NCBI GenBank assembly: GCA_040380145.1
Contig: JBEIJQ010000042.1
Span: 1-20,769 of the forward strand
DNA: 20,769 bases
Source: JBEIJQ01 sp040380145
GTDB lineage: Bacteria; Bacteroidota; Bacteroidia; Chitinophagales; Saprospiraceae
Direction: 5' to 3'
Below the pieces are notes generated by a model that saw only the letters and a program-made list of their open reading frames with translations, had not been told where the DNA came from and searched no databases. Positions within the stretch are counted from its first letter, which is position 1. Each line of letters opens with the position of its first letter. The translations under genes were made by a program, and so were the position numbers. Positions 1 through 7,415 of this stretch are shown piece by piece.

Positions 1-2
1 TC

Positions 3-974
3 CGCCCCAACACGCCCGCCATCGCCGGACCGGCCGATCTTTGCGCGGGCTCGGTGGGCGTGTACGAGGTGGGGGCGGCCTCCCTCGGTTCGCGCTACTG
101 CTGGACGGTGACCGGCGGCACGGTGCTGGCCCAAAACGGCAGTTCCATCACGGTGCAATGGCCCGACCAGCCCGGAACGGGCAGCCTCTCGGTGGTGGAA
201 GTCAATTACTTGGACGCCGACGGCCCCACGCGCACCTTCGATGTGGAGATCCGGCCGGTGCCGGCCCTCGACCTCGATACGGTGGCCACGGTGTCGTGCC
301 ACGGCGGACAAGACGGCGGCCTGATCGCGCTCAGCGCGGGCGTGGGCGCCGGCACGGGCTTTTTGTGGGACGGCGGCCGGACCGATGCCGCGCTCGACAG
401 CCTCGCGGCGGGCATTTATTCGGTGACGGTCACCAATCCTTTCGGCTGCACGACCTCCGCCACGGCATCGCTTTCGGAACCAATGGCGCTGGTGCTTTCG
501 CTGACGGCGCAGCCCTCCACGGGCAACGACGGTTCGGCCGCCGCCGCGGTTTCCGGCGGTACGCCGCCTTATGTCCTGCTTTGGGACACCGGCGCGCAGA
601 CCGACAGCCTGCAGCAGCTTGCTCCGGGCCTGTACGCGCTTACTGTCACAGATGCCAACGGATGTGCGATTTTCGACAGCGTACGGGTAGACTCCCTGCC
701 CGTGACGGGACTGCCCGAAAGCCCGCAAAATCTTTCGGAAGCATGGATCTTCCCCAATCCGGGCACCGGAGCGCTCACGCTGCGCACCGCGCACTGGACG
801 GCCGAACGGGCGGTTTTGTACGATCTCCAAGGCCGCAGCCTCGGCGCTTGGCGTTGGCCGGCCGCTGCCCCCGACCTGTCGCTCGACCTGTCTCACCTGC
901 CCGCCGGCGTGTACTGTTGGGCCCTGCTCGGCACGGACGGCCGCACGAAGTCGCTGGTTTGGGAGAAACGGTAG
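3..974 (+). CDS. T9SS-exported surface protein with PKD-like and SprB repeats (3' part only)
   Basis: The reading frame is open from the first bases of the window and ends with TAG at 972-974, so the gene starts upstream; 323 residues are visible. In order they show a PKD-like beta-sandwich segment (about residues 10-87), two SprB-type repeats (about 92-158 and 163-231, each ending in an AGIYSVTVTNPFGC- or PGLYALTVTDANGC-type strand), and a C-terminal type A sorting domain (about 246-323) with the hallmarks FPNPGTG, YDLQGR and LPAGVY. In Bacteroidota such domains direct export through the type IX secretion system and anchoring at the cell surface; SprB repeats occur in large gliding adhesins. 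The ligand cannot be told from this fragment. PorP/SprF at 15653-16714 is a matching secretion-system component. Family assignment is secure, precise role unknown. Confidence 0.9.
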   Translation, partial: RPNTPAIAGPADLCAGSVGVYEVGAASLGSRYCWTVTGGTVLAQNGSSITVQWPDQPGTGSLSVVEVNYLDADGPTRTFDVEIRPVPALDLDTVATVSCHGGQDGGLIALSAGVGAGTGFLWDGGRTDAALDSLAAGIYSVTVTNPFGCTTSATASLSEPMALVLSLTAQPSTGNDGSAAAAVSGGTPPYVLLWDTGAQTDSLQQLAPGLYALTVTDANGCAIFDSVRVDSLPVTGLPESPQNLSEAWIFPNPGTGALTLRTAHWTAERAVLYDLQGRSLGAWRWPAAAPDLSLDLSHLPAGVYCWALLGTDGRTKSLVWEKR

Positions 975-1004
975 GGAAGGCAGGAAAAAGGCTGGATTTT
1001 GCTT

Positions 1005-1029
1005 GTTCTTTTTTTGCAAAAAAAAGAGG
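1005..1029 (+). terminator. A/T hairpin after the T9SS adhesin gene
   Basis: A run of seven T (1009-1015), GC, then eight A (1018-1025) forms a fold-back about 35 bases after the stop at 974, flanked by GTTC at 1005-1008 and GAAC further out. It lacks the usual GC-rich stem, so termination is an inference; similar T-run/A-run structures follow two other plus-strand genes in this window. Confidence 0.4.
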
Positions 1030-1082
1030 AACCCACTGACCCAAAGGTCCGAAAAGGGTAATCGTATCGCCCACAAGGCAAA

Positions 1083-1107
1083 AAATCCTGTAAATCCTGA
1101 AATCCTG
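1083..1107. repeat. Triple AAATCCTG short repeat
   Basis: AAATCCTG occurs three times at 1083-1090, 1092-1099 and 1100-1107, spaced 9 and 8 bases apart, just beyond the stop of the minus-strand HEPN-like gene (1127). Read on the minus strand it is a CAGGATTT series flanked by T-runs. It may be an intergenic repeat family or part of a 3' end; function unknown. Confidence 0.6.
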
Positions 1108-1126
1108 ATTCTGACAAAAAATTCCC

Positions 1127-1759
1127 TCAATGGGGACCTTCGGCGCAGCCTTTCAGCAAGTGGCCCAAGGCCCTCGGGTACTTTTTGACGACTTCGTTGC
1201 GCAGCTTGCTTCTTTGGGGCTTCAACAGTTCCTGTCGGCCGTCTTCGTGGATGAGGGTGCGGTGCTCCAGCCCGTTTCGATACCAGTACAGTTGGTTCAG
1301 CAGCTGCCCCGCGTAGCCGATATTTCCTTGGTAATTTTGCAGTTGCACAAACCGGGCGCGTTCTTTGCCGAGGTTGTCGAGGACCAACGGTTTTTCGCCC
1401 TTTTTCTCTACTATGTAAAAAAGCACCAAGTGGTTGATGAAGTGCAGCGCGTTCTGCAGCCAGCCGGAAACGCCGTGGTTGGACAGTTTCCGTAATTCCA
1501 GACAGGATTCCAGGCAGCTCAGCGCATCGTCGGTGGCCTTGTCGAAAACATCTTTGCCGAGGAGCCACTCGAAATCGTGCAAAAGGTCTTTCCGGGTGAC
1601 ATCCTCGCAGAAATACGCGAAAGGGCGGGTCTTGGCCTGCCTTTTTTTGTCCTCGTGGGCAAAATACTCCAAGAGTTGGGCCTGGCGCAGGAGGCTGATC
1701 TCCGCGGCCTGGGGCTCGGCGGCCCGGTTTTCTATTTCCTGCAGCTCGAGAAAATTCAT
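1127..1759 (-). CDS. HEPN-like protein coupled to reverse transcriptase
   Basis: This 210-aa, mostly helical, cytoplasmic-looking protein has no signal peptide or membrane segment. Near the C-terminus it carries R161-N-G-L-E-H166, which fits the R-[N/D/H]-x(3)-H active-site signature of HEPN nucleases, many of which are RNA-cleaving toxins or defence effectors. The start is the ATG at 1759-1757: it overlaps the TGA stop (1758-1756) of the reverse transcriptase as ATGA, so translation is very likely coupled and the products should act together. The lactococcal abortive-infection protein AbiA is reported to combine an RT with a C-terminal HEPN domain in one chain; here the two parts would be separate polypeptides. 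The existence of the gene is well supported by the overlap. The HEPN call rests on one short motif plus helical character and is tentative; a non-catalytic accessory protein is the alternative. Confidence 0.75.
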   Translation of the reverse strand: MNFLELQEIENRAAEPQAAEISLLRQAQLLEYFAHEDKKRQAKTRPFAYFCEDVTRKDLLHDFEWLLGKDVFDKATDDALSCLESCLELRKLSNHGVSGWLQNALHFINHLVLFYIVEKKGEKPLVLDNLGKERARFVQLQNYQGNIGYAGQLLNQLYWYRNGLEHRTLIHEDGRQELLKPQRSKLRNEVVKKYPRALGHLLKGCAEGPH

Positions 1760-3444
1760 AATCCGAACCAGTATTTGATCTCGTCCATAGTTTCGCTGCC
1801 CGGGTTGGCGAACAGGCAAGAGGAGAGATGGTTTTTCAGATATGGTTCCCGATCTTCCCGGATGGCCGTCCGCAGGGAAGCGTACAGTTGGTGGGTGGGC
1901 TTGAGGTGCTTCAACAAAATCGTGTAGTAGCCCATCCGCACCAGGCCGGAGGGTTCTGCCTTGCCTTTTCTGAACAGTTCCTGCAGTTCGGTGATGCTGA
2001 AAGTGTGGGCCGTGGCCAAGTTGGACAGGATCTGGTAGCGCACCCATTCGTAGTTGTGGAACACGGGCACGAGGGCTTCGAGGCGCTTGGCGATCTGTTC
2101 GTTGGGGCCGTACTGATTGAGATTCCAACAGAAATGATTGGCCTTCCAGAAAAAATGCTCGAGGCAGAACAGCCAAATCTCGATCATTCGGGGGTCCAAA
2201 ACGGGTTGGCCGTGGTCGTTCAGGATGGAATTGGCGCTGCGCCAGCGATAGGCCAGCGTCACGATGTCTTTTTTCAGCGTCTCGTCCTTGAGGAGGTTGC
2301 GGGCGTTGAAGTCGGGTTGGCCGAGTTGCCCGAATTTTTCCAGCAGGATTTTCTCCGACTCTTCGATTTCTTTTTTGCAAAAAGCGATCAATTCGTCGCC
2401 CCGAATGGCTTTCATGACCGATTTTTTTTCCTGTTCACCGTCGGAGCCCTGTTCGATCAGCGCGAATTTGGCTTCGGTGTCTTCTGGGAGCGACAGGACA
2501 GCCGTTTCTTCCGCGCCGGAAACGGTCAGCAGCTGCATTTTTTCCGCTTCGCGGTTCTCTCCGATCTCGTCGATGGAAGTCTTTTTGGTGTTCAGCGAAA
2601 GGCCGCGCCCTTTCAGGAAATTGTCTATTTTGACCAAGGCATCCGTCAATTTGGCCTCGGTGGCCTCGTAGATCCGGATATCGTCCATGTAGCGGTAATA
2701 GACATATCCGTCTTGGGACAGGTCGTTGTCGAGATCGAACAGCAGCAGGTTGGCGAAAAAGAGCGAAGGGGGCGGCCCTTGGGGGATGCCCACGCCGGGC
2801 GTGAGGGATTCTTTGGTGCCGGAGTACAGGTTGAGGCATTCGCCGAGCAGATCCAGGATCTCGGGCTCCACGCCGAATTTGTGCAGGGTCAGCAGCAATT
2901 TCGAGTGCGGGATCGCATCGAAAAAGCCGGTGATGTCGGTCTCGAACTTGAAACGGACGCTCCGGTCGTCCAGCTCGGTGTTGATGGACTGTACGAACTT
3001 GTTGTACAGCGGCAGGTAATATTGGAAAAAGAAAAACTCCGGATCCTCTTCGTCCAGCAATGCGAGGCCTTTTTCGACTTCGGGGTGCAGCACGCTGCCA
3101 TAGACGAACTGGTTGTGGGCCTCCATCCTTTTGTAGTTGGCCGCCGCCACCGTATCGGCAATGGCCTGATACACGAGAGCGTCCTCCACGCCGAGGACCG
3201 TTTTGGTGCGGTGGGTGCGGGAAACCTTGGGTTCGAGGTATTTGAACGGCCTGCTCGGCTTGAACCGGCCGCTGAGGACCAGTTCGGAAAGCCTTTTCAG
3301 ATTGTTGTCGAGGTCGATAGAAAACAATTCGATCCCGAAAAAATCCTTCGTGTCCCTGCCCGTGGAACGGACCATGCGCTCCCACGCCAAGCGGAGATTG
3401 CGGGGCGAAAAGTATTTTTCGAAAATGCGGGGCGTGTTGTTCAT
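1756..3444 (-). CDS. Reverse transcriptase of Abi/unknown-group (defence) type
   Basis: This 562-aa RNA-directed DNA polymerase shows the RT palm motifs: an N-terminal fingers region containing a VEDALVYQAI segment (about 86-95), motif A with D170 and D176 (TDITGFFD), motif B GIPQGPPPS (219-227), motif C YMDD (252-255, catalytic D254-D255) and motif D near LSLNTKKTSI (282-291). Residues from about 300 to 562 are a helix-rich extension with no recognisable maturase or endonuclease domain, resembling the helical C-terminal regions of AbiA/AbiK and unknown-group (DRT) RTs. I chose the ATG at 3444 because an upstream in-frame extension to 3564 runs through the promoter and has no conserved features. 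No group II intron RNA, retron msr/msd or DGR variable repeat is visible around it. It overlaps the downstream HEPN-like gene by four bases. By eye it is less GC-rich than hemD and the AAA+ gene. RT identity is firm; a role in phage defence is inference. Confidence 0.93.
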   Translation of the reverse strand: MNNTPRIFEKYFSPRNLRLAWERMVRSTGRDTKDFFGIELFSIDLDNNLKRLSELVLSGRFKPSRPFKYLEPKVSRTHRTKTVLGVEDALVYQAIADTVAAANYKRMEAHNQFVYGSVLHPEVEKGLALLDEEDPEFFFFQYYLPLYNKFVQSINTELDDRSVRFKFETDITGFFDAIPHSKLLLTLHKFGVEPEILDLLGECLNLYSGTKESLTPGVGIPQGPPPSLFFANLLLFDLDNDLSQDGYVYYRYMDDIRIYEATEAKLTDALVKIDNFLKGRGLSLNTKKTSIDEIGENREAEKMQLLTVSGAEETAVLSLPEDTEAKFALIEQGSDGEQEKKSVMKAIRGDELIAFCKKEIEESEKILLEKFGQLGQPDFNARNLLKDETLKKDIVTLAYRWRSANSILNDHGQPVLDPRMIEIWLFCLEHFFWKANHFCWNLNQYGPNEQIAKRLEALVPVFHNYEWVRYQILSNLATAHTFSITELQELFRKGKAEPSGLVRMGYYTILLKHLKPTHQLYASLRTAIREDREPYLKNHLSSCLFANPGSETMDEIKYWFGL

Positions 3445-3465
3445 CTCGTTCGTCGGATCGGGACG

Positions 3466-3488
3466 CGAAGATAACTCGATTTTTGCAA
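3466..3488 (-). promoter_or_regulatory. Putative promoter of the RT-HEPN unit
   Basis: On the minus strand TATCTTCG (3473-3466) approximates the Bacteroidota -7 element TAnnTTTG and lies 21 bases before the RT start at 3444. A TTG sits upstream at 3488-3486, closer than usual for a -33 element, so the -33 assignment is uncertain. Confidence 0.4.
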
Positions 3489-3686
3489 GTCGGAAAAACC
3501 TCCGCCCAAATTGCGGCGATCGTTCTTTTGCGGTGCAGTTTTGGTGCACGGCAAGGGCGTGCACCGTATGTTTTGGCTATTGCCCAACCCATTGCGGTGG
3601 TTCCCCCCCCCATTGCCCACTACCGCTGAGGGACCCTCTTTTTTTCCAAAATCCCCATCCAAAACTTGTCCTACCCGCCCCTCTTA

Positions 3687-3718
3687 TTTGCTCCTTATCC
3701 GACCAAGGGGTAACTTTG
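3687..3718 (+). promoter_or_regulatory. hemD promoter, near-perfect Bacteroidota sigma-A type
   Basis: TTTG at 3687-3690 and TAACTTTG at 3711-3718 are separated by 20 bases, matching the -33/-7 architecture of the Bacteroidota housekeeping sigma factor. Only six bases separate the -7 element from the ATG at 3725, so the mRNA is probably leaderless or nearly so. Confidence 0.75.
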
Positions 3719-3724
3719 CGCCCG

Positions 3725-4405
3725 ATGTCCAAGATTTTCATCACGCGGGAGCAGGGCCCCGAAAGCCCTTTGCGGCGGCGTTTGGAAGCCGCCGGCCACC
3801 TCGTGGAGGGCCGGTCGCTGGTGGAATTCGGGCCGGTGGGTGGCTGGACCTTGCCCGATCTGGGACCGTCGGACTGGATTTTTTTCTATAGCCCGCGCGG
3901 AGCGCGGTACTTTGCCGAGGGCCTTGGCGGGAAGCAGTTGCCCCGAGGGGTGCGCTTGGCGGCGATCGGCGCGGGCACGGCCGGAGCGGTGGAGGAGGCC
4001 CTGCGCCGTTGGCCCGATTTCGTGGGCAACGGCGACCCGTCGGAAACCGCCCGGGCCTTTGGCGTGATCGCGTGGGGGCGCACCGTGGTGTTTCCCGGGG
4101 CACGGCGCTCCGAGCGGTCGGTGCGGCGGCTGTTGGGCGATTCGGTGCAGGGCATCGATCTCACCGTGTACGACAACCAACCGATCGCCGGCACTTTCCC
4201 TTGTCCGAAGGCCGATGTGCTGGTCTTCACCAGTCCGATGAACGCCCGGACCTATTACGATCGTTGCGCGCCCCGGGGCGAGACCGTGCTGGCCATCGGA
4301 CAGACCACCGCTGCCGCGCTGCGGGAACTGGGCCGCACGGAGGTACTGGTATCCGAGGAAGCCGACGAGGGCTCCTTGGCAGAACTGTGCCTGCGGGCCC
4401 TGTGA
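3725..4405 (+). CDS. hemD: Uroporphyrinogen-III synthase
   Basis: This enzyme cyclises hydroxymethylbilane to uroporphyrinogen III with inversion of ring D, in the cytoplasmic tetrapyrrole (haem) pathway. The 226-aa product starts MSKIFITREQGPESPLRRRL, typical of the family, followed by the WIFFYSPRGARYF segment, a central AAIGAGTAGAVEEAL strand-helix, and the C-terminal VLVFTSPMNARTYYD and AIGQTTAAALRELG motifs. The length is slightly shorter than the common 240-260 aa but both lobes are represented. HemD sequences diverge strongly, so the call rests on these motifs and overall pattern. The ATG at 3725 directly follows a strong promoter, which excludes the longer upstream frame. No other hem gene is in the window; the AAA+ gene starts 126 bases downstream. 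Confidence 0.85.
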   Translation: MSKIFITREQGPESPLRRRLEAAGHLVEGRSLVEFGPVGGWTLPDLGPSDWIFFYSPRGARYFAEGLGGKQLPRGVRLAAIGAGTAGAVEEALRRWPDFVGNGDPSETARAFGVIAWGRTVVFPGARRSERSVRRLLGDSVQGIDLTVYDNQPIAGTFPCPKADVLVFTSPMNARTYYDRCAPRGETVLAIGQTTAAALRELGRTEVLVSEEADEGSLAELCLRAL

Positions 4406-4446
4406 GGAAATTTGTCGGCCCGCCCGGAACTTTCGCCCTTTTTCGC

Positions 4447-4454
4447 TATTTTTA
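4447..4454 (+). promoter_or_regulatory. Weak putative -7 element before the AAA+ gene
   Basis: TATTTTTA approximates TAnnTTTG and lies 77 bases before the ATG at 4532, without a well-spaced -33 TTTG. The AAA+ gene could instead be read through from hemD. Confidence 0.3.
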
Positions 4455-4531
4455 CAGACGGATCCGTTCGACGCGTCTTTGGCGCGCCCGTGAACAGACG
4501 CCCTTCCCGCAAAAAGCACTTGAATTTATCC

Positions 4532-7159
4532 ATGCAGACCAGAAACGAGACCGAGCTCATCAAATACAAGTTCCGCGACCTGAAAGTGTACTGTTCGACG
4601 GAGTGGTTGGCCGACAACAAAAAGAAATACCGACAAGTTTTCGACCGCTACGAAACATCTTATCTGTACGCCGAACTTTCTTTTTTCAACAAACACTTCG
4701 ACGTGGACGATTGGGACGCCCGCATCGTGCTGAAGTGCTTTTCGTTGAAAAAAGGCAGAAAAGAACTCTGCGACCTGCATTTCGAACGGAAGATCAGTCG
4801 GTACGACAACGTCGTGTACATCCGAGAGGGCTGGGGCAACAAAAAATCCGGGACCTTTTGGAAGCGTGGCACCTATTATTGGGAGGCCTACATCGACGGC
4901 ACCAAGGTGGCCACCAAATACTTTTATGTGGAAGACACCGGACGCGCGGAGCACGATTCCGACGCGTATGCCCATTTGCGCGCCGTCCGCTTGTACGAAG
5001 CGCCCCACGAGGACGTGCCGCGCGAAGAGCGCCGGTACCTGCGTGCATTCGCACAAGACGACACCCGGTACGTTTTTGCCGAGATCCAGTTGGAAAACAT
5101 GCTGGTCAACCGCAGTTGGTACTGCGAGCTGGTGGTCAAATTCTACAACGGGGCCCGCGAGTTGAAAGGGCAGACCGTGCGCCTGCAGCGGGTGGACAAA
5201 GACGACGAGCTGATCGATCTGGCGGTTTCCTGGGGCTCCAACGCGAGGGGTGCTTGGCGGGAAGATCGCTACACCGTGGAAATCGTCTTCATGGACCGCC
5301 TGTTGGCCGTCGTGCCCTTCGAGGTTCGGGAAACGGCCGAAGAAGGGTACGCGCCCCTGATCTCGCCCTTTCAGGCCCTGCCCCTTTCGACGGCACAGCC
5401 CGTACACACCGGCACCGAAAAATTCGAAGAGGTGATCGCCGATCTGGACGCGCTGATCGGCTTGGCCGACATCAAAAACAAAGTGCGCGAGCACGCCCAA
5501 TACCTCCAGTTTCTGCAACTGCGCCGCAACAAGGGATTCGACGAGAGCGAGTCCATCAACATCCACTCGGTGTTCATCGGCAATCCCGGTACGGGCAAGA
5601 CCTCCGTGGCCAAAATGATGGGCCGCCTGTACCGCAGCATGGGGCTGCTGACCAAGGGCCATGTGCACGAGGTGGACCGCGTGGACCTCGTGGGCGAATA
5701 CATCGGACAAACGGCCCCCAAAGTGAAGGAAGCCATCGAAAAGGCGCGCGGCGGGGTGCTGTTCATCGACGAGGCCTACTCCCTGGCCCGCGCCAACGAC
5801 GACACCAAGGATTTCGGCCGAGAGGCCGTGGAGATCCTCGTCAAGGAAATGTCGGAGGGCGGCAGGGACCTTGCGGTGATCGTGGCCGGCTACCCCAAGG
5901 AAATGAAACATTTCCTCGAGAGCAACCCCGGCCTGAAATCCCGCTTCAAGATGTTCTACGAGTTCACGGACTACCTGCCCGACGAACTGGTGCGCATCGC
6001 CGATTTCACCTGCGCGCGCAAGCATGTGCATTTCGCACCCGAGGCCGGCCCGCTGGCCGAGGAGATGATCATCGCCGCGTACCGCAAACGCGACCGCACC
6101 TTCGGCAACGCCCGTTTCGTGAACGACCTCGTGGAACAAGCCAAGATCCAGATGGGCCTCCGCTCGATGGAAACCCCTGCCCCCCACCTCTTGACCGCCG
6201 AAGAACTTTCCCGCATCGAAACGGTCGACTTGGAGCGCATCGAGCTGGGCAAACCGCGCCGCCTGCCCGATCTGCCGATCGACCGCAAACTCCTCGACGA
6301 GGCCCTGGCCGAACTCGACAGGATGATCGGCATCGGCGGCATCAAGGACGAGATCCGCCAAATGGTGCGGCTGGTGCGCTTTTACCGCGAATCGCGCCGC
6401 GATGTGCTCAACAAGTTTTACCTCCACACGGTGCTGGTGGGCAATCCCGGCACGGGCAAGACCACCGTGGCGCGCATCCTGGCCAAGATCTACAAGGCCC
6501 TCGGCATCCTCGAACGCGGTCACATCGTCGAAACCGACCGCCAAGGGCTCGTGGCCGGCTTTGTGGGGCAAACGGCCACCAAAACGGCCGAAAAGGTCGA
6601 AGAGGCGATCGGCGGCGTGCTGTTCATCGACGAGGCCTACGCCCTCACCGACGCCGCGCCCCGCGCGGGCGGCGATTTCGGATCGGAAGCGGTCCAGACC
6701 CTCCTGAAAAGAATGGAGGACCGCCGCGGCGAGTTTTTCGTGTTCGTGGCCGGTTACCCCGACAACATGGAGGCCTTCCTCAAGGCCAATCCGGGCCTGC
6801 GCTCGCGCTTCGACAAGACCTTCCGCTTCGAGGATTATTCGCCCGACGACCTGTACGAGATCGCCGTCCAGATGCTCCGCGAAGAGGGTCTGACACCCAC
6901 GCCGGAGGCCGGCGAACACCTCCGCCGGTACCTGCGCTTCCTGCACGAGTACCGCGACAAGTACTTCGGCAACGCCCGGACCGTGCGCGGGGTCGTCACC
7001 GAGGCGGTCAAATGCCAGAGCCTGCGCCTGTCGGAAATGCCCCAAGAGGCCCGCACCCCCGATGCCGCCGGCATCCTCGCGCTGGAAGACCTCGAACAGT
7101 TCAAGCTCGACAAATCCTCGTTCAGTTTCGGCCGGTCCTCGATCGGTTTCAGGCAGTAG
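4532..7159 (+). CDS. Double AAA+ ATPase, CbbX/SpoVK type, with duplicated beta-rich N-terminus
   Basis: The 875-aa protein contains two consecutive AAA+ modules. The first has Walker A GNPGTGKT at 350-357 and Walker B LFIDEAY with D413-E414; the second has Walker A GNPGTGKT at 637-644 and Walker B with D700-E701. Both carry the VDR.DLVGEYIGQTA / TDRQGLVAGFVGQTA pore-loop-like region and the NPGLKSRF / NPGLRSRF segment characteristic of the CbbX/SpoVK (and EccA) family, which remodel protein complexes. Residues 1 to about 270 are two similar beta-rich halves (about 10-130 and 165-270), each with an aromatic YxYAEL/YVFAEI strand, a W-x-IVLK or W-x-ELVVK strand and a WG-x-x(R/K)G turn; I do not recognise this domain. 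There is no membrane segment. The start at 4532 was chosen over one at 4412 because the extra residues overlap the putative promoter and look non-coding. Substrate unknown. Confidence 0.88.
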   Translation: MQTRNETELIKYKFRDLKVYCSTEWLADNKKKYRQVFDRYETSYLYAELSFFNKHFDVDDWDARIVLKCFSLKKGRKELCDLHFERKISRYDNVVYIREGWGNKKSGTFWKRGTYYWEAYIDGTKVATKYFYVEDTGRAEHDSDAYAHLRAVRLYEAPHEDVPREERRYLRAFAQDDTRYVFAEIQLENMLVNRSWYCELVVKFYNGARELKGQTVRLQRVDKDDELIDLAVSWGSNARGAWREDRYTVEIVFMDRLLAVVPFEVRETAEEGYAPLISPFQALPLSTAQPVHTGTEKFEEVIADLDALIGLADIKNKVREHAQYLQFLQLRRNKGFDESESINIHSVFIGNPGTGKTSVAKMMGRLYRSMGLLTKGHVHEVDRVDLVGEYIGQTAPKVKEAIEKARGGVLFIDEAYSLARANDDTKDFGREAVEILVKEMSEGGRDLAVIVAGYPKEMKHFLESNPGLKSRFKMFYEFTDYLPDELVRIADFTCARKHVHFAPEAGPLAEEMIIAAYRKRDRTFGNARFVNDLVEQAKIQMGLRSMETPAPHLLTAEELSRIETVDLERIELGKPRRLPDLPIDRKLLDEALAELDRMIGIGGIKDEIRQMVRLVRFYRESRRDVLNKFYLHTVLVGNPGTGKTTVARILAKIYKALGILERGHIVETDRQGLVAGFVGQTATKTAEKVEEAIGGVLFIDEAYALTDAAPRAGGDFGSEAVQTLLKRMEDRRGEFFVFVAGYPDNMEAFLKANPGLRSRFDKTFRFEDYSPDDLYEIAVQMLREEGLTPTPEAGEHLRRYLRFLHEYRDKYFGNARTVRGVVTEAVKCQSLRLSEMPQEARTPDAAGILALEDLEQFKLDKSSFSFGRSSIGFRQ

Positions 7160-7185
7160 CGGGAGCCGCGGGGCGGTTGCGGTGC

Positions 7186-7221
7186 TTTTTTTCCTTTTTT
7201 TGAGAAAAAGGGTAAAAAAAA
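7186..7221 (+). terminator. T-rich/A-rich hairpin after the AAA+ gene
   Basis: CCTTTTT (7193-7199) pairs with AAAAAGG (7205-7211) around a TTGAG loop, and outer T7 (7186-7192) can pair with A8 (7214-7221) past a two-base bulge. It begins 27 bases after the stop at 7159. Confidence 0.5.
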
Positions 7222-7306
7222 CATCGGATCGGATTTCCGAGATGGCGTGGAACATTCCGCAGCCGATCAAGGTAGGCGATTTCTCCCGTCGGATCAGGGG
7301 AAATGC

Positions 7307-7314
7307 TATTTTTG
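7307..7314 (+). promoter_or_regulatory. Putative -7 element of the acyltransferase gene
   Basis: TATTTTTG matches TAnnTTTG exactly; the preferred start at 7416 lies 101 bases downstream. An in-frame ATG at 7317 immediately after it could give a leaderless longer product, but those extra 33 residues are proline-rich and not family-like. No good -33 TTTG is seen. Confidence 0.45.
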
Positions 7315-7415
7315 CCATGGCCCGGCCCAATCCGCACACGCGCCCGGCAAAACCGCACCCGTTGGTTTTGCCCCGTTTTTTCGACAGTTCTTCGGGCGGA
7401 TTTTTCGATACGCAC

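Noticed and set aside
1127..3444. Diversity-generating retroelement
   Set aside because: No Avd gene, no template/variable repeat pair was noticed, and the RT has a long helical C-terminal region unlike compact DGR enzymes.
1828..3474. 548-codon open frame on the plus strand opposite the reverse transcriptase
   Set aside because: Its translation is low-complexity (rich in F, V, G, Q) with no family features, while the minus strand gives clear RT motifs; it is an antisense shadow of a GC-rich gene.
3445..3724. Retron msr/msd, DRT-type non-coding RNA or group II intron RNA next to the RT
   Set aside because: Only 280 bases separate the RT from hemD, containing promoters and no convincing inverted-repeat structure or intron domain V/VI; a small RNA cannot be excluded but is not supported.
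4009..7203. 1064-codon plus-strand frame overlapping hemD and the AAA+ gene
   Set aside because: Arginine/proline/glycine-rich out-of-frame translation typical of high-GC shadows; it conflicts with two well-supported genes.
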